Positions 1 to 12,983 of a stretch of 64,000 nucleotides of DNA are shown in pieces. The position numbers and the translations under genes were made by a program. The stretch is taken from positions 558,001 through 622,000 of the forward strand of contig JACKNN010000002.1 in the NCBI GenBank assembly GCA_024234855.1, given 5' to 3'. A model generated the notes under the pieces. The model was not told the origin of the DNA, made no database searches, and worked only from the letters and a program-made list of their open reading frames with translations. The stretch comes from Pseudomonadales bacterium. GTDB lineage: Bacteria > Pseudomonadota > Gammaproteobacteria > Pseudomonadales > Halieaceae. How positions within the stretch are numbered: position 1 is the stretch's first letter; each line of letters opens with the position of its first letter.

Positions 1-799
1 GAAAAAGCAGTTCAAGGGCAATGAACTGGTTGGCAAGACGCTCGGCGTCGTTGGCCTCGGCGCCATCGGCTCGATGGTGGCGGAAATGGCGCTGACCATG
101 GGAATGGAAGTGGTGGGCTACGACCCGGCATTGTCTGTGGAAGCCGCGTGGCGGCTCTCCAGCAAGGTGCGCAAGGCCGACACACTGTCGGCCCTGTTCG
201 CCCGCTGTGACTATATCACTCTCCACCTGCCGGTACTCGACTCTACCCGGGGCCTGGTCAACGCCGAACTGCTGGGGGCCATGAAGCCCGACGCCTGCCT
301 GCTGAATTTCGCCCGGCAGGAGATTGTTAATGAAGACGACCTGCTGCAGGCATTGGTCAATCGCAAGTTGCGACGGTACATCGCAGACTTTCCCTCTCCC
401 GCCCTGATCGGGCGTGACGATGTCATCCTGATGCCCCATATCGGCGCCAGCACCGACGAGGCCGAAGATAATTGCGCCATCATGGCGGCAGACCAACTGC
501 GGGATTTTCTCGAGAACGGCAATATACGCAACTCGGTCAATTTCCCGACCCTGGAACTGGAACGGGTGCGGGGCTGCCGGCTGTCTGTCAGCAACGACAA
601 CGTCCCCAGGATACTCGGCAGTGTGCTGGCGATCCTTGCCGATGAAAACATCAACGTGATCGACATGCTGAACAAGAGTCGCGGCGAACTGGCCTACAAC
701 CTGATAGATATCGACACCCATGTCAGTGACGATGTGCTTTCCAGGATGCGTGCCCTCGACGGTGTGATCAATGTGCGCTTGATCGGAGACTGCGCCTAG
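1..799 (+). CDS. serA: D-3-phosphoglycerate dehydrogenase, 5'-truncated by window edge
   Basis: First committed step of serine synthesis: NAD-dependent oxidation of 3-phosphoglycerate to 3-phosphohydroxypyruvate in the cytoplasm. The frame is open from base 2, and about 265 C-terminal residues are visible. The Rossmann motif GLGAIG lies near visible residue 20 and the catalytic-histidine segment MPHIGAST near 145. A C-terminal ACT domain occupies the last ~75 residues (DNVPRILGSVLAI...), the short-ACT type of SerA, so serine feedback is likely. The catalytic N-terminal lobe lies outside the window. It stops at TAG 797-799, 19 bases before the DUF1285 gene on the same strand, so the two are probably cotranscribed. 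Confidence 0.93.
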   Translation, partial: KKQFKGNELVGKTLGVVGLGAIGSMVAEMALTMGMEVVGYDPALSVEAAWRLSSKVRKADTLSALFARCDYITLHLPVLDSTRGLVNAELLGAMKPDACLLNFARQEIVNEDDLLQALVNRKLRRYIADFPSPALIGRDDVILMPHIGASTDEAEDNCAIMAADQLRDFLENGNIRNSVNFPTLELERVRGCRLSVSNDNVPRILGSVLAILADENINVIDMLNKSRGELAYNLIDIDTHVSDDVLSRMRALDGVINVRLIGDCA

Positions 800-818
800 G
801 CCTTGCCTGAGCCCCGGC

Positions 819-1352
819 ATGGCGAATCCGCTGGAAGGTATAGAAAAGCAGGTCCGGCGGCGGAATTTCGACTCGCCGCCCCTGCACCTGTGGCATCCGG
901 CATTATCGGGAGACATTCCCATCCGCATTGCTGCCGATGGCACCTGGTACCACGAGGGCGCCGTTATCGCGCGCGATGCGCTGGTCCGGCTGTTCGCCAG
1001 CATCCTGCGCCGGGAGGATGACGGTGAGTACTACCTGGTCACACCCGCTGAAAAATGGCGTATCGCGGTAGATCTCCACCCCCTGATCGTAACGGATGTG
1101 TCGCTACCGAAGGAGGGGGGCGAACTGCTGGCAACGCTCAATACCGGCAGGCACGTGCACATCAATGCGCAGCACCCGCTTTTCCCCGAGCCTGCAGTCG
1201 ATGGAATTCCCGCGATACAACTTGAGCACGGGCTGAGCGCGATGCTCAATCGGGCGGCCTGGTACCGGCTGGCTGACATGGCCAGGGAAGAGGGCGGGGA
1301 ACTGGTGCTGAGCAGCGGTGAATACCAGTATCGTCTCGGATCGCCGGGGTAA
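819..1352 (+). CDS. DUF1285 family protein
   Basis: A 177-residue soluble protein of unknown function. The N-terminal segment LEGIEKQVRRRNFDSPPLHLW and the later IPIRIAADGTWYHEGAVI and WRIAVDLHPLIV patterns are typical of the DUF1285 family (roughly 170-200 residues), which is widespread in proteobacteria and structurally a two-barrel fold. No signal peptide or membrane segment is seen. It follows serA closely and converges on the ETF:quinone oxidoreductase gene with 31 bases between stops. No function is proposed. Confidence 0.8.
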   Translation: MANPLEGIEKQVRRRNFDSPPLHLWHPALSGDIPIRIAADGTWYHEGAVIARDALVRLFASILRREDDGEYYLVTPAEKWRIAVDLHPLIVTDVSLPKEGGELLATLNTGRHVHINAQHPLFPEPAVDGIPAIQLEHGLSAMLNRAAWYRLADMAREEGGELVLSSGEYQYRLGSPG

Positions 1353-1383
1353 ATCTACCACCGCGATCCGGGGCACAACCGAA

Positions 1384-3042
1384 TTACATATTGGGGTAAT
1401 TCGGCCCGCCAAAACCTTCCGGTGTTACCCACACGATATTTTGTGACGGATCCTTGATATCGCAGGTCTTGCAATGCACGCAGTTCTGGGCGTTGATCTG
1501 GAAGCGTTTCCCGTTGGCATCCTCAACGATCTCGTAAACCCCCGCGGGGCAGTAGCGCTGTGCGGGCTCGTCGTACAAGGGCAAATTCGTCGCCAGTGGA
1601 ATCGCCGGGTCGAGCAGTGTCAGGTGGCAGGGCTGGTCTTCCTCGTGGTTGGTATTCGACAGGAACACCGAGGTCAGCCGGTCAAAGCTGATTTTGTTGT
1701 CGGGTTTCGGGTAGTCGATTTTTTTACACTCGGCCGCCGGCTTCATCGCTGCGTAATCCGGTCTGCTATCGTTCAGGGTAAAGGGCAGCTTACCGCCGAA
1801 AATATTCTGGTCTATCCAGACCATCGCCGAGCCCAGCAAAATGCCGAACTTGTGCATGAAACCGGAAAAATTGCGGGTGGTGTAGAGTTCCTCATGCAGC
1901 CACGATGCCTCCATTTTGCTGGCATAGGAGGCGAGGTCGGCCGGGGCAGTCTCACCCTGTGCCAGTGCTTCAACGACCGCTTCAGCCGCCAGCATGCCGC
2001 TCTTCATCGCGGTGTGGTTACCCTTGATCTTCACGCTGTTGAGGGTGCCGGCGTCGCAGCCGATGAGCAGGCCGCCCGGGAAATACATACGCGGCAGCGA
2101 ATTCAGGCCGCCCTTGGTAATAGCCCTGGCCCCGTAGACGATTCGGGTGCCGCCTTCCAGGTACTTGACGGTCTCGGCGTGATGCTTCCAGCGCTGGAAC
2201 TCCTGGAACGGGCTCATATGCGGATTGCTGTAGTTCAGGTCGGCAATCAGGCCGACGTATACCTGGTTGTTCTCGGCGTGGTACATAAATGCGCCGCCGC
2301 CGGTCCCGGACTCCTGCAGGGGCCACCCCAGGCCGTGAATGACCAGGCCCTCCTCGTGCTTCTCGGGTGGTATCTCCCAGATTTCCTTGATGCCGATGCC
2401 GTAATGCTGGGGGTCCTTGCCCGCGTCCAGCGAGAACTTGTCGATCAATTGCTTGCCCAGGTGGCCCCGGCAGCCTTCGGCGAACAGTGTGTACCTGGCG
2501 TGCAACTCCATGCCGGGCATGTAGCTGTCCTTGTGCTCACCATTGGCGCCGACACCCATGTCACCGGTGGCGATTCCCTTGACCCGCCCGTCGTCGTGGT
2601 ACAGCACTTCCGCGGCGGCGAAACCGGGGTAAATTTCCACACCGAGCCCTTCGGCCTGCTCCGCCAGCCAACGGCACACATTGCCCATGGAGACAATGTA
2701 GTTACCCTCGTTGTGGGTAGGTTTGGGGATGAAAAAATTGGGCAACTTGATCGCGCGCTTGCTGTTCAGGTAGAAAAAGAACCTGTCTCCCTTAACCGCA
2801 GTATTGAGTGGCGCACCCAGTTCCTTCCAGTTGGGAAACAGCTCGTTCAATGCGCGGGGTTCCAGCACGGCCCCCGACAGGGTGTGGGCGCCTACCTCTG
2901 AGCCTTTTTCCACCACACAAACGGTGATTTCCTGCTCTTTCTCCTTGGCCAGCTGCATGATGCGACAGGCTGCGGAGAGTCCCGCAGGGCCTGCGCCGAC
3001 GATAACAACATCAAACTCCATCGATTCTCGATCCACAATCAT
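1384..3042 (-). CDS. Electron transfer flavoprotein-ubiquinone oxidoreductase
   Basis: Passes electrons from reduced ETF to the quinone pool, linking fatty-acid and amino-acid acyl-CoA dehydrogenases to respiration at the inner membrane. About 552 residues, the usual family length. The FAD-binding motif VIVGAGPAGLSAACR is at the N-terminus. A C-terminal ferredoxin-like 4Fe-4S segment has CPAGVYE and CVHCKTCDIKDP. The open frame runs upstream to 3159, but that extension is not family-like. The start at 3042 gives the short leader before MEFDVVIVGAG seen in Pseudomonas proteins; ATG 3021 is an alternative. It is divergent from etfB, its redox partner. Confidence 0.95.
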   Translation of the reverse strand: MIVDRESMEFDVVIVGAGPAGLSAACRIMQLAKEKEQEITVCVVEKGSEVGAHTLSGAVLEPRALNELFPNWKELGAPLNTAVKGDRFFFYLNSKRAIKLPNFFIPKPTHNEGNYIVSMGNVCRWLAEQAEGLGVEIYPGFAAAEVLYHDDGRVKGIATGDMGVGANGEHKDSYMPGMELHARYTLFAEGCRGHLGKQLIDKFSLDAGKDPQHYGIGIKEIWEIPPEKHEEGLVIHGLGWPLQESGTGGGAFMYHAENNQVYVGLIADLNYSNPHMSPFQEFQRWKHHAETVKYLEGGTRIVYGARAITKGGLNSLPRMYFPGGLLIGCDAGTLNSVKIKGNHTAMKSGMLAAEAVVEALAQGETAPADLASYASKMEASWLHEELYTTRNFSGFMHKFGILLGSAMVWIDQNIFGGKLPFTLNDSRPDYAAMKPAAECKKIDYPKPDNKISFDRLTSVFLSNTNHEEDQPCHLTLLDPAIPLATNLPLYDEPAQRYCPAGVYEIVEDANGKRFQINAQNCVHCKTCDIKDPSQNIVWVTPEGFGGPNYPNM

Positions 3043-3209
3043 GTCCTCGTTGATTCCGGGTGGGGGGAGAGCGCCGGCCCGGGCCTGGGGGCGACCTTTG
3101 GAAAGGGCCGCAAGTATATAATTTCTATGGATAAAAATCCATATCAGGAGGGCTTTCACAGATCTTGTTGATCCAGCTCATAGGCGCGTGGGAACGCCGG
3201 GAAGCGCTA

Positions 3210-3238
3210 TTGACCCGCACTACTTAAGTCGGCATTAT
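3210..3238 (+). promoter_or_regulatory. Candidate sigma-70 promoter of etfBA
   Basis: TTGACC (3210-3215) and CATTAT (3233-3238) are separated by 17 bases and match the -35/-10 consensus at 5/6 and 4/6 positions. The predicted transcript begins about 75 bases before the etfB ATG. Seen in the sequence; activity is inferred. Confidence 0.5.
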
Positions 3239-3318
3239 ACCCAGCCGAAATTACGCTGACGCAGCCTTTTATCCAGCGCTGTGCCTTGATTACCCACCTG
3301 AAAAACTAGGGAGAATCC

Positions 3319-4068
3319 ATGAAGGTTCTTGTTGCCGTTAAACGCGTCGTTGACTACAACGTCAAGGTCCGCGCCAAAGCCGATGGTAGTAATGTTGACC
3401 TGAACAACGTCAAGATGGCTATTAACCCCTTCTGTGAAATTGCCGTGGAGGAAGCTGTTCGACTCAAGGAGGCGGGCACAGCTACCGAAGTCATCGCCGT
3501 ATCCGTCGGCGACAAATCATGCCAGGAGCAGATTCGCACCGCGCTCGCGCTTGGTGCCGATCGCGGTATCCAGGTAGAGACTGAGGGTCCGGTAGAGCCT
3601 CTGGTTGTGGCAAAGCTGCTGAAGGCGATTATCGATAAGGAGCAACCGCAGTTGGTGATCCTCGGTAAGCAGTCTATCGATGGCGATAACAACCAGACCG
3701 GACAGATGCTGGGCGCGCTGGCCAATATGCCCCAGGGCACGTTTGCGTCTGAGATCTCGGTAGATGGTGACAAGCTCAACGTCACCCGCGAAGTCGACGG
3801 CGGCCTCCAGACGATAAGCCTGAACCTGCCGGCCATCGTCACTACTGACCTGCGCCTGAATGAACCGCGCTACGCCTCCCTGCCGAATATTATGAAGGCC
3901 AAGAAGAAGCAACTGGATGTCTACTCGCCGTCTGACCTGGGCGTGGCGGTCACCTCGCACCTGACCCAGGTAAAGGTCGAGCCGCCAGCCGAGCGTAAAG
4001 CCGGCATCAAGGTCGCGGACGTGGATCAACTGGTCGACAAACTGAAGAACGAGGCGAAAGTAATCTGA
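3319..4068 (+). CDS. etfB: Electron transfer flavoprotein beta subunit
   Basis: Small subunit of the heterodimeric ETF that accepts electrons from acyl-CoA dehydrogenases; the subunit carries the AMP site. It has 249 residues, the typical length. The start [18 protein letters not shown] and the signature region [17 protein letters not shown] with [16 protein letters not shown] are family hallmarks. A GGGAG ribosome-binding site precedes the ATG. Its stop overlaps the etfA start (ATGA), so translation is coupled. Confidence 0.97.
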   Translation: MKVLVAVKRVVDYNVKVRAKADGSNVDLNNVKMAINPFCEIAVEEAVRLKEAGTATEVIAVSVGDKSCQEQIRTALALGADRGIQVETEGPVEPLVVAKLLKAIIDKEQPQLVILGKQSIDGDNNQTGQMLGALANMPQGTFASEISVDGDKLNVTREVDGGLQTISLNLPAIVTTDLRLNEPRYASLPNIMKAKKKQLDVYSPSDLGVAVTSHLTQVKVEPPAERKAGIKVADVDQLVDKLKNEAKVI

Positions 4069-4997
4069 TGAGCACACTGGTAATCGCAGAACACGACAAC
4101 AGCAGCCTGAAAGTGGCGACCCTCAACGCGGTGGCCGCGGCCCAGGTCATGGGTGCGGGTATTGATATCCTGGTGGCCGGCGCCGATTGTGGCGGTGCCG
4201 CCGAGCAGGCCGCCAAGGTCCCCGGTGTGGGCAAGGTACTGGTTGCCGACAACGCCGCCTATGCCCACCAACTGGCTGAGAATGTCAGCCTGTTGATAGC
4301 AGAAGTCGCAGCCGCCTACGACAACATCGTTGCCCCGGCCACCTCCAACTGCAAAAACACGATGCCGCGTGTCGCCGCGCTGCTTGATGTCGCGCAGATC
4401 TCTGAAATCACCTCAGTGGAGTCGCCCGACACTTTCAAGCGACCGATTTATGCCGGTAACGTCATCGCCACGGTAAAGAGTACTGACGCGAAGAAGGTTA
4501 TTACCGTGCGTACGACCGCTTATGATGCGGCGCCCGCCGAGGGTGGGTCCGCCACGATCGAAGCGATCAGCGCCGTTCACGATGCCGGGATTTCGGCCTT
4601 TGTGGGCGAGGAAGTGGCAGTCTCAGACCGTCCTGAACTGACCTCTGCCAAGATTGTCATCTCCGGGGGTCGCGGCATGCAGAACGGCGAGAACTTCAAG
4701 CTGCTGGACGGTATCGCCGACAAGCTGGGTGCGGCCATCGGTGCTTCGCGCGCCGCAGTTGACGCCGGATTTGTGCCAAACGATTACCAGGTTGGCCAGA
4801 CCGGCAAGATCGTCGCCCCCGATCTGTATATCGCTGTCGGCATTTCCGGCGCGATTCAGCATCTGGCCGGTATGAAGGACTCCAAGGTGATCGTGGCGAT
4901 CAACAAGGACGAGGACGCGCCTATTTTCCAGGTAGCTGACTACGGCCTGGTAGCCGACCTGTTCGTCGCCCTGCCGGAGCTTGAAGCCAAGCTCTAG
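4068..4997 (+). CDS. etfA: Electron transfer flavoprotein alpha subunit
   Basis: FAD-binding subunit of ETF, 309 residues. The C-terminal FAD domain shows VISGGRGM near residue 200, [30 protein letters not shown] and the terminal [16 protein letters not shown] segment, all diagnostic. It overlaps etfB by one base and is followed by a strong terminator, making a two-gene operon. Its electron acceptor is encoded divergently. Confidence 0.97.
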   Translation: MSTLVIAEHDNSSLKVATLNAVAAAQVMGAGIDILVAGADCGGAAEQAAKVPGVGKVLVADNAAYAHQLAENVSLLIAEVAAAYDNIVAPATSNCKNTMPRVAALLDVAQISEITSVESPDTFKRPIYAGNVIATVKSTDAKKVITVRTTAYDAAPAEGGSATIEAISAVHDAGISAFVGEEVAVSDRPELTSAKIVISGGRGMQNGENFKLLDGIADKLGAAIGASRAAVDAGFVPNDYQVGQTGKIVAPDLYIAVGISGAIQHLAGMKDSKVIVAINKDEDAPIFQVADYGLVADLFVALPELEAKL

Positions 4998-5017
4998 TTG
5001 CTCGTTTGCCGCAAAAG

Positions 5018-5043
5018 AAACCGGCCTTGTGCCGGTTTTTTTT
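5018..5043 (+). terminator. Rho-independent terminator of etfBA
   Basis: Stem AAACCGGC (5018-5025), loop CTTGT, stem GCCGGTTT (5031-5038), followed by T residues to 5043. It lies 21 bases after the etfA stop. An A-rich run on the left could let it work in both directions. Confidence 0.88.
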
Positions 5044-5183
5044 GGTTCGCGTGGTGCCCCCGCTGGAGTGCCAATTGTTTGAGTTCAGGTTGGCGAGGAC
5101 GGGCGCGGCTGGGCAGCCCCCTCGCCAACGCCCGGCGCAAGTGTCACCCAGGCTCCCGCATCGACAGCTCGAGGGCAAGGCGC

Positions 5184-6359
5184 TTAATCCCGCCGCAACC
5201 GGTCGGAAATCGCAATCGGGGTAGGGTAGTTAAGCACCACGATATACGAAGACACGAGCAGGGTGATGATCGTGGTGGCCTGGATCAGCAGCGAGGCATG
5301 CTCCGTGATAATCGCACTGGCTACCGCCACATAGGCGATCAGCAGCGAAAACTCGCTGGCCTGGCCCAGCCGAAAACCCAGGTCCCAGGCCAGGGTGCGC
5401 TTCTCGCTGACCCCCTTGAGCAGGAAGCGATAAACCACCGGTTTCAGGCCCAGTATCAGCGCCGACAGCACCAGGGCCGGTGCCAGGACCTGGTTGAGCA
5501 GCGCGAGGTCAAAGCGCGCGCCAACCGAGAAAAAGAACAGTATCAGGAAAAAATCCCGCAATGGTTTCAGGTTGACCGCGATGTACTGGGATATCGGGCT
5601 GGTAGCGATCGTGATGCCGGCGATGAAGGCGCCTATTTCCGCGGACAGGCCCAGCAACTGCGCACCCTCCGCGAGGCCCAGGCACCAGCCGATGGCCAGC
5701 AGGAAGATGTACTCGTGGAAGCGGTCAAAGCGGGTGATCAGCGGCAGTAACACATACCGCACCGCGACCAGAGCACCGCCTGCCAGCACGGGCAGGCTGA
5801 GCAGGGAGTAGGTAAGTTTCAGACCCATGGCGTCCGTGCTGCCGGAGCCTGCGCTCAGCAGTAGCATGAGCACTATGATCGCCAGCAGGTCCTGCAGCAG
5901 TAACAGGCCTATCATCAGCTCACCGATATGGCGGTGGTGCAACACCGTGGTCGGCAACAGCTTTATGCCGATAATCGTCGAGGAAAACATCATGGCGGCG
6001 CCGGTAATAAGCGCATCTGTAACACCGAAGCCGAACAGGCGGGCGACGGCGTAGCCCAGGCCGAGGAAAATCGCCGAGCTGAAAATGGCCACCACCATCG
6101 ATTTGCGCAGGGTGGACCACAGGGCCTGGGGCTGCATATCCAGCCCCAGCAGGAACAGCAGGAAGATAATGCCGACATGGCCGATGTCGGACAGCAGGTG
6201 CAGGTCGGTCACCATCGACATGCCGTAGGGCCCGATGCAGGCGCCAAGGGCAATGTAGGCAATGATCAGGGGCTGGCGGGTGTAGAGGGCGAGCGAGGCG
6301 AAAATCGCCGCGCCGGTGAAGATCAGAAAAAAAGAAAAGGTGACGCTACTGGCTTCCAT
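5184..6359 (-). CDS. Kef-type cation/proton antiporter membrane protein (CPA2 family)
   Basis: Integral inner-membrane antiporter of the monovalent cation:proton antiporter-2 family. 391 residues with about 12 hydrophobic segments starting at the N-terminus. Family motifs include GPYGMSM near 45, the FLLFLLGLDM segment near 70, GAFIAGITIA and GQASEFSLL near 330. The protein ends right after the last membrane helix, so the cytoplasmic RCK/TrkA-N domain of KefB/KefC is absent. The ion (K+ or Na+) cannot be told from sequence. It stands alone between etfBA and the sulfite reductase genes. Confidence 0.82.
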   Translation of the reverse strand: MEASSVTFSFFLIFTGAAIFASLALYTRQPLIIAYIALGACIGPYGMSMVTDLHLLSDIGHVGIIFLLFLLGLDMQPQALWSTLRKSMVVAIFSSAIFLGLGYAVARLFGFGVTDALITGAAMMFSSTIIGIKLLPTTVLHHRHIGELMIGLLLLQDLLAIIVLMLLLSAGSGSTDAMGLKLTYSLLSLPVLAGGALVAVRYVLLPLITRFDRFHEYIFLLAIGWCLGLAEGAQLLGLSAEIGAFIAGITIATSPISQYIAVNLKPLRDFFLILFFFSVGARFDLALLNQVLAPALVLSALILGLKPVVYRFLLKGVSEKRTLAWDLGFRLGQASEFSLLIAYVAVASAIITEHASLLIQATTIITLLVSSYIVVLNYPTPIAISDRLRRD

Positions 6360-6422
6360 CTAGGGTGCTTTCCACAAAGGGTCGCACCCGAGTGTAGCAA
6401 GGCCACAGGGCATGGGGATAGC

Positions 6423-6896
6423 TCAACCCCGGCGGCGAAACAGCGGCAATGGTTGGTCGATAGACGCCTGGTAGTATTCGCTGAAATCCGCGAGGCGGGG
6501 CAGCGCCTCCTCCAGCGAGGGTTCATCTTCCATCAGGAACGCGTCGAAACCGCAGCGGTGCAGGTAGCTCAGTTGCTCTCGCAGGAAATGCCCACTGGCG
6601 CGCAGTTCGCCCTTGTAGCCGTGTTCGCGCAGTTCCCGTCCGTAGGAAAATCCGCGCCCGTCCGTGAAAACGGGAAAATACACGGCGACCAGGGGGATCT
6701 GGTCGAGGTGTTCAAACAGCGGACTGGGCGCCTGCCCGGGTTCCAACTGCACAGCGCGTCCGGATTTTTCCGGTAGTTGCAGCCACTGCTCCAGGCTCAG
6801 TATCTGGTGTTCACCGGTGGCATTGGCGTTGGCGTCGGGGTCGACGCGCTGCCAGGGATCGTCGACTATCTGGCCTCGCTTAATCAGCTTTGGCAT
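6423..6896 (-). CDS. DUF934 family protein, sulfite reductase partner
   Basis: 157-residue soluble protein of the DUF934 family. It contains VAVYFPVFTDGRGFSYGRELRE and later LRRCGFDAF-like segments typical of the family. These genes sit almost always directly after a nitrite/sulfite reductase gene. Here the start codon lies 17 bases inside the reductase gene, so the two are translationally coupled. The family is thought to support assimilatory sulfite reduction; the biochemical role is not known to me. Confidence 0.85.
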   Translation of the reverse strand: MPKLIKRGQIVDDPWQRVDPDANANATGEHQILSLEQWLQLPEKSGRAVQLEPGQAPSPLFEHLDQIPLVAVYFPVFTDGRGFSYGRELREHGYKGELRASGHFLREQLSYLHRCGFDAFLMEDEPSLEEALPRLADFSEYYQASIDQPLPLFRRRG

Positions 6897-8547
6897 ACAC
6901 GCGCTCCTTGAAAGGCTCTATTCCCACGCGCCGGTAAGTATCGAGGAATACTTCTTCTTCCTGGCGCAAATCCAGGTAGGTGCCGAGAATGCGATCAATC
7001 ACGTCGGGCATGGCGCTCTGGCTGAAGGAGGGACCCAGTATCTTGCCTATGGATGCATCCTTCGCCTGGCTGCCGCCCAGGCTGACCTGGTAAAATTCCT
7101 GGCCCTTCTTGTCGACGCCCAGAATACCGATATGACCGATGTGATGGTGGCCGCAGGCGTTCATGCAGCCGCTGATATTCAACTCGATGGGTCCCAGGTC
7201 ATACAGGTAGTCCAGGTCCTCGAAGCGGGCCTGGATGGCCTCCGCGACCGGTATCGACTTGGCATTGGCGAGCGAGCAGTAATCGCCACCGGGGCAGCAG
7301 ATGATATCGGTGAGATAGCCCAGGTTGGGCGTGGCCAGCCCCGCTGCCTGCAGTTCCTGCCAGAGGGGATAGAGCTGGTCCATCTGCACGTCGGCCAGCA
7401 CCAGGTTTTGCTGGTGGGTGCTGCGCACTTCCCCGAAGGCGTACCTGTCGGCCAGGTCGGCCACCAGTTCCAGTTGGCGGTCGGTGATATCTCCGGGCGC
7501 GAAACCGGTCGCCTTGAGGGAAATGTTGACGATGCGGTAGCCCGGCACCCGGTGCTCCACCGTGTTCCGCCTGACCCAGTTACCGAAGATTGGCTCGGCG
7601 CCAAGCTGCTGCGCCAGACCGGCCCGGGCAGCCGTGTCGTCCAGCGTGAGATAGGCGGGATCGGTAAAGAAGGATTTCGCCCTTGCGATCTCTTCCTCCG
7701 TGAGGGTTGCCGGGCCGTCCTTGATCGCGGCCCACTCCTGTTCCACGGCTTCGCGAAAAGCGTCGACCCCCATGGCCTTGACCAGGATCTTGATGCGCGC
7801 CTTGAACTTGTTGTCCCTTCGACCATTCTGGTTGTAAACCCGCAGGATCGCCTCCAGGTAGGTCAGGAGGTGCTTTTTATCCAGCCAGTCGCAGACGACG
7901 GAACCGATGACAGGGGTGCGACCCAGGCCACCACCGGCCAGGATCCTGCACCCGATCTCCCCGCTGGCGTTGGCGACCAGTTCAATACCGATATCGTGGG
8001 CGTAAATCGCGGCCCGGTCTTCGCGGCTGCCGCAAACGGCGATCTTGAACTTGCGTGGCAGGAAGGCGAATTCGGGATGCAGGGTAGACCACTGCCGGAT
8101 AATCTCGCAGTAGGGGCGGGGGTCTTCAAGTTCATCGGTCGCCACACCGGCATACTGGTCGGTGGTAGTGTTGCGAATACAATTGCCACTGGTCTGGATG
8201 GCATGCATCTGTACCGTGGCCAACTCGGCCAGGATATCGGGCACCTCCTCCAGGCGTGGCCAGTTGAGCTGGATGTTCTGGCGCGTGCTCACATGGGCGT
8301 AGCCCTTGTCAAAAACACGCGTGATCTCCGCCAGCTTGCGCAATTTGGTGCTGTTGAGCAGGCCGTAGGGCACGGCGATCCGCAGCATCGGCGCGAGGCG
8401 CTGTATATAGAGACCGTTTTGCAGGCGCAGTGGCAGGAATTCAGCATCACTCAACTGCCCGGCCAGGAAACGGGCAGTCTGGCCGCGAAACTGGTTGACC
8501 CTTTGATCGACTATGGCCTGGTCATATTCGTCGTAAACGTACATCAA
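6880..8547 (-). CDS. cysI: Assimilatory sulfite reductase, siroheme/4Fe-4S haemoprotein
   Basis: Six-electron reduction of sulfite to sulfide in cysteine synthesis. 555 residues with the two tandem half-repeats of the nitrite/sulfite reductase superfamily. The cluster and siroheme ligands are visible as CCPGGDYC near residue 420 and SGCMNACGHHHIGHIG near 460. It resembles the Pseudomonas-type CysI that works without a large flavoprotein subunit. The DUF934 gene follows in the same operon. CysG, encoded at 43.6-45.0 kb, would supply siroheme. Nitrite reductase is the alternative; the DUF934 partner favours sulfite. Confidence 0.9.
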   Translation of the reverse strand: MMYVYDEYDQAIVDQRVNQFRGQTARFLAGQLSDAEFLPLRLQNGLYIQRLAPMLRIAVPYGLLNSTKLRKLAEITRVFDKGYAHVSTRQNIQLNWPRLEEVPDILAELATVQMHAIQTSGNCIRNTTTDQYAGVATDELEDPRPYCEIIRQWSTLHPEFAFLPRKFKIAVCGSREDRAAIYAHDIGIELVANASGEIGCRILAGGGLGRTPVIGSVVCDWLDKKHLLTYLEAILRVYNQNGRRDNKFKARIKILVKAMGVDAFREAVEQEWAAIKDGPATLTEEEIARAKSFFTDPAYLTLDDTAARAGLAQQLGAEPIFGNWVRRNTVEHRVPGYRIVNISLKATGFAPGDITDRQLELVADLADRYAFGEVRSTHQQNLVLADVQMDQLYPLWQELQAAGLATPNLGYLTDIICCPGGDYCSLANAKSIPVAEAIQARFEDLDYLYDLGPIELNISGCMNACGHHHIGHIGILGVDKKGQEFYQVSLGGSQAKDASIGKILGPSFSQSAMPDVIDRILGTYLDLRQEEEVFLDTYRRVGIEPFKERVYAKAD

Positions 8548-8699
8548 TAAATCCTGCTGCTGTGACTCCGACCCGTGGTCGAACCGTCAGGGGCGGCTAC
8601 ATTACCAGAAAAGCCGGGAGGGTAATTAGTAAGAATATTCATAAGGTTAGAACTTCATCAAGGGTAAGAAACCCCGCCTGCCGCGCGCTGTGAGTATGC

Positions 8700-8727
8700 T
8701 TGGGAATATCCACAATACTGCTATAAT
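8700..8727 (+). promoter_or_regulatory. Strong extended -10 promoter before a 40-residue membrane-protein gene
   Basis: A perfect TATAAT (8722-8727) is preceded by the extended -10 dinucleotide TG (8719-8720). A TTGGGA -35-like box (8700-8705) lies 16 bases upstream. It points at the small ORF starting at 8763. Confidence 0.65.
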
Positions 8728-8762
8728 GCCGGCTTGAGACCACCCCCAGCCCGGAGCCCCAC

Positions 8763-8885
8763 ATGTCAGACAAACCACACAGCGAACGCGAAGCCGATGG
8801 TACCGCCGACGCCATCGCCGTCACCGCCATTATTGGCGTTATCGTATTGACCATGTTTATCTGGTTATCCGGCATGCCCACCTGA
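8763..8885 (+). CDS. Small single-span membrane protein, 40 residues
   Basis: Starts MSDKPHSEREADGTADAIA and ends WLSGMPT. The N-terminus is charged, then one hydrophobic helix spans about residues 18-36 (AVTAIIGVIVLTMF...). A GGAG ribosome-binding site sits 6 bases before the ATG, and an excellent promoter lies 36 bases upstream of the start. It is divergent from the sulfite reductase gene and convergent with the DUF2970 gene. I do not recognise a named family. The signals and the clean codon pattern argue that it is real. Confidence 0.68.
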   Translation: MSDKPHSEREADGTADAIAVTAIIGVIVLTMFIWLSGMPT

Positions 8886-8906
8886 GGGCGGCGGGTGCGG
8901 GTCCGC

Positions 8907-9164
8907 TCAATGCCCCGCACCCTTCAACACCAGCTTTACCACCGTGAACACGGTGCCGATAAACAGCAGGGTAAAGATAATACCCGCCGCAATAAACACC
9001 CCGATCCTGCCCTGTTTGAAATCCCTCTCCCTGTTTTTACTGCTCTGAACCCCCAGGCCTGCGGCGAGCACACTGCTGACCACCTGAACAGGATTTAACG
9101 CGGGTTTTTCTTTCCCCGCGGGTGGCGCAGCCTGGTCGGCCCGGTTGTCGTTGTCGTTGCTCAC
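8907..9164 (-). CDS. DUF2970 family small membrane protein
   Basis: 85 residues. A charged, alanine/proline-rich N-terminus leads to NPVQVVSSVLAAGLGVQSSK and RERDFKQG, the conserved core of DUF2970, followed by one transmembrane helix (about residues 55-78). Function unknown; small inner-membrane protein by inference. It lies 14 bases downstream of metH on the same strand and probably shares its transcript. Confidence 0.8.
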   Translation of the reverse strand: MSNDNDNRADQAAPPAGKEKPALNPVQVVSSVLAAGLGVQSSKNRERDFKQGRIGVFIAAGIIFTLLFIGTVFTVVKLVLKGAGH

Positions 9165-9178
9165 CTTGCGTCTCCTCC

Positions 9179-12871
<3,693 letters not shown>

Positions 12872-12983
12872 GATCGGTCTCGGTTTACTGCCGGAGCAGC
12901 GCGCTGCTCCTGTCAAAAAGCGGGCTAGTCTAGCAGATTGAAGCCCGGCCATCAGGTGGTGCTCGCGTTTTTGTGAACAAGTT

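Noticed and set aside
1474..2901. 475-codon open frame on the + strand
   Set aside because: It is antisense to the ETF:quinone oxidoreductase gene, and the translation matches no family; long shadows are expected in GC-rich DNA.
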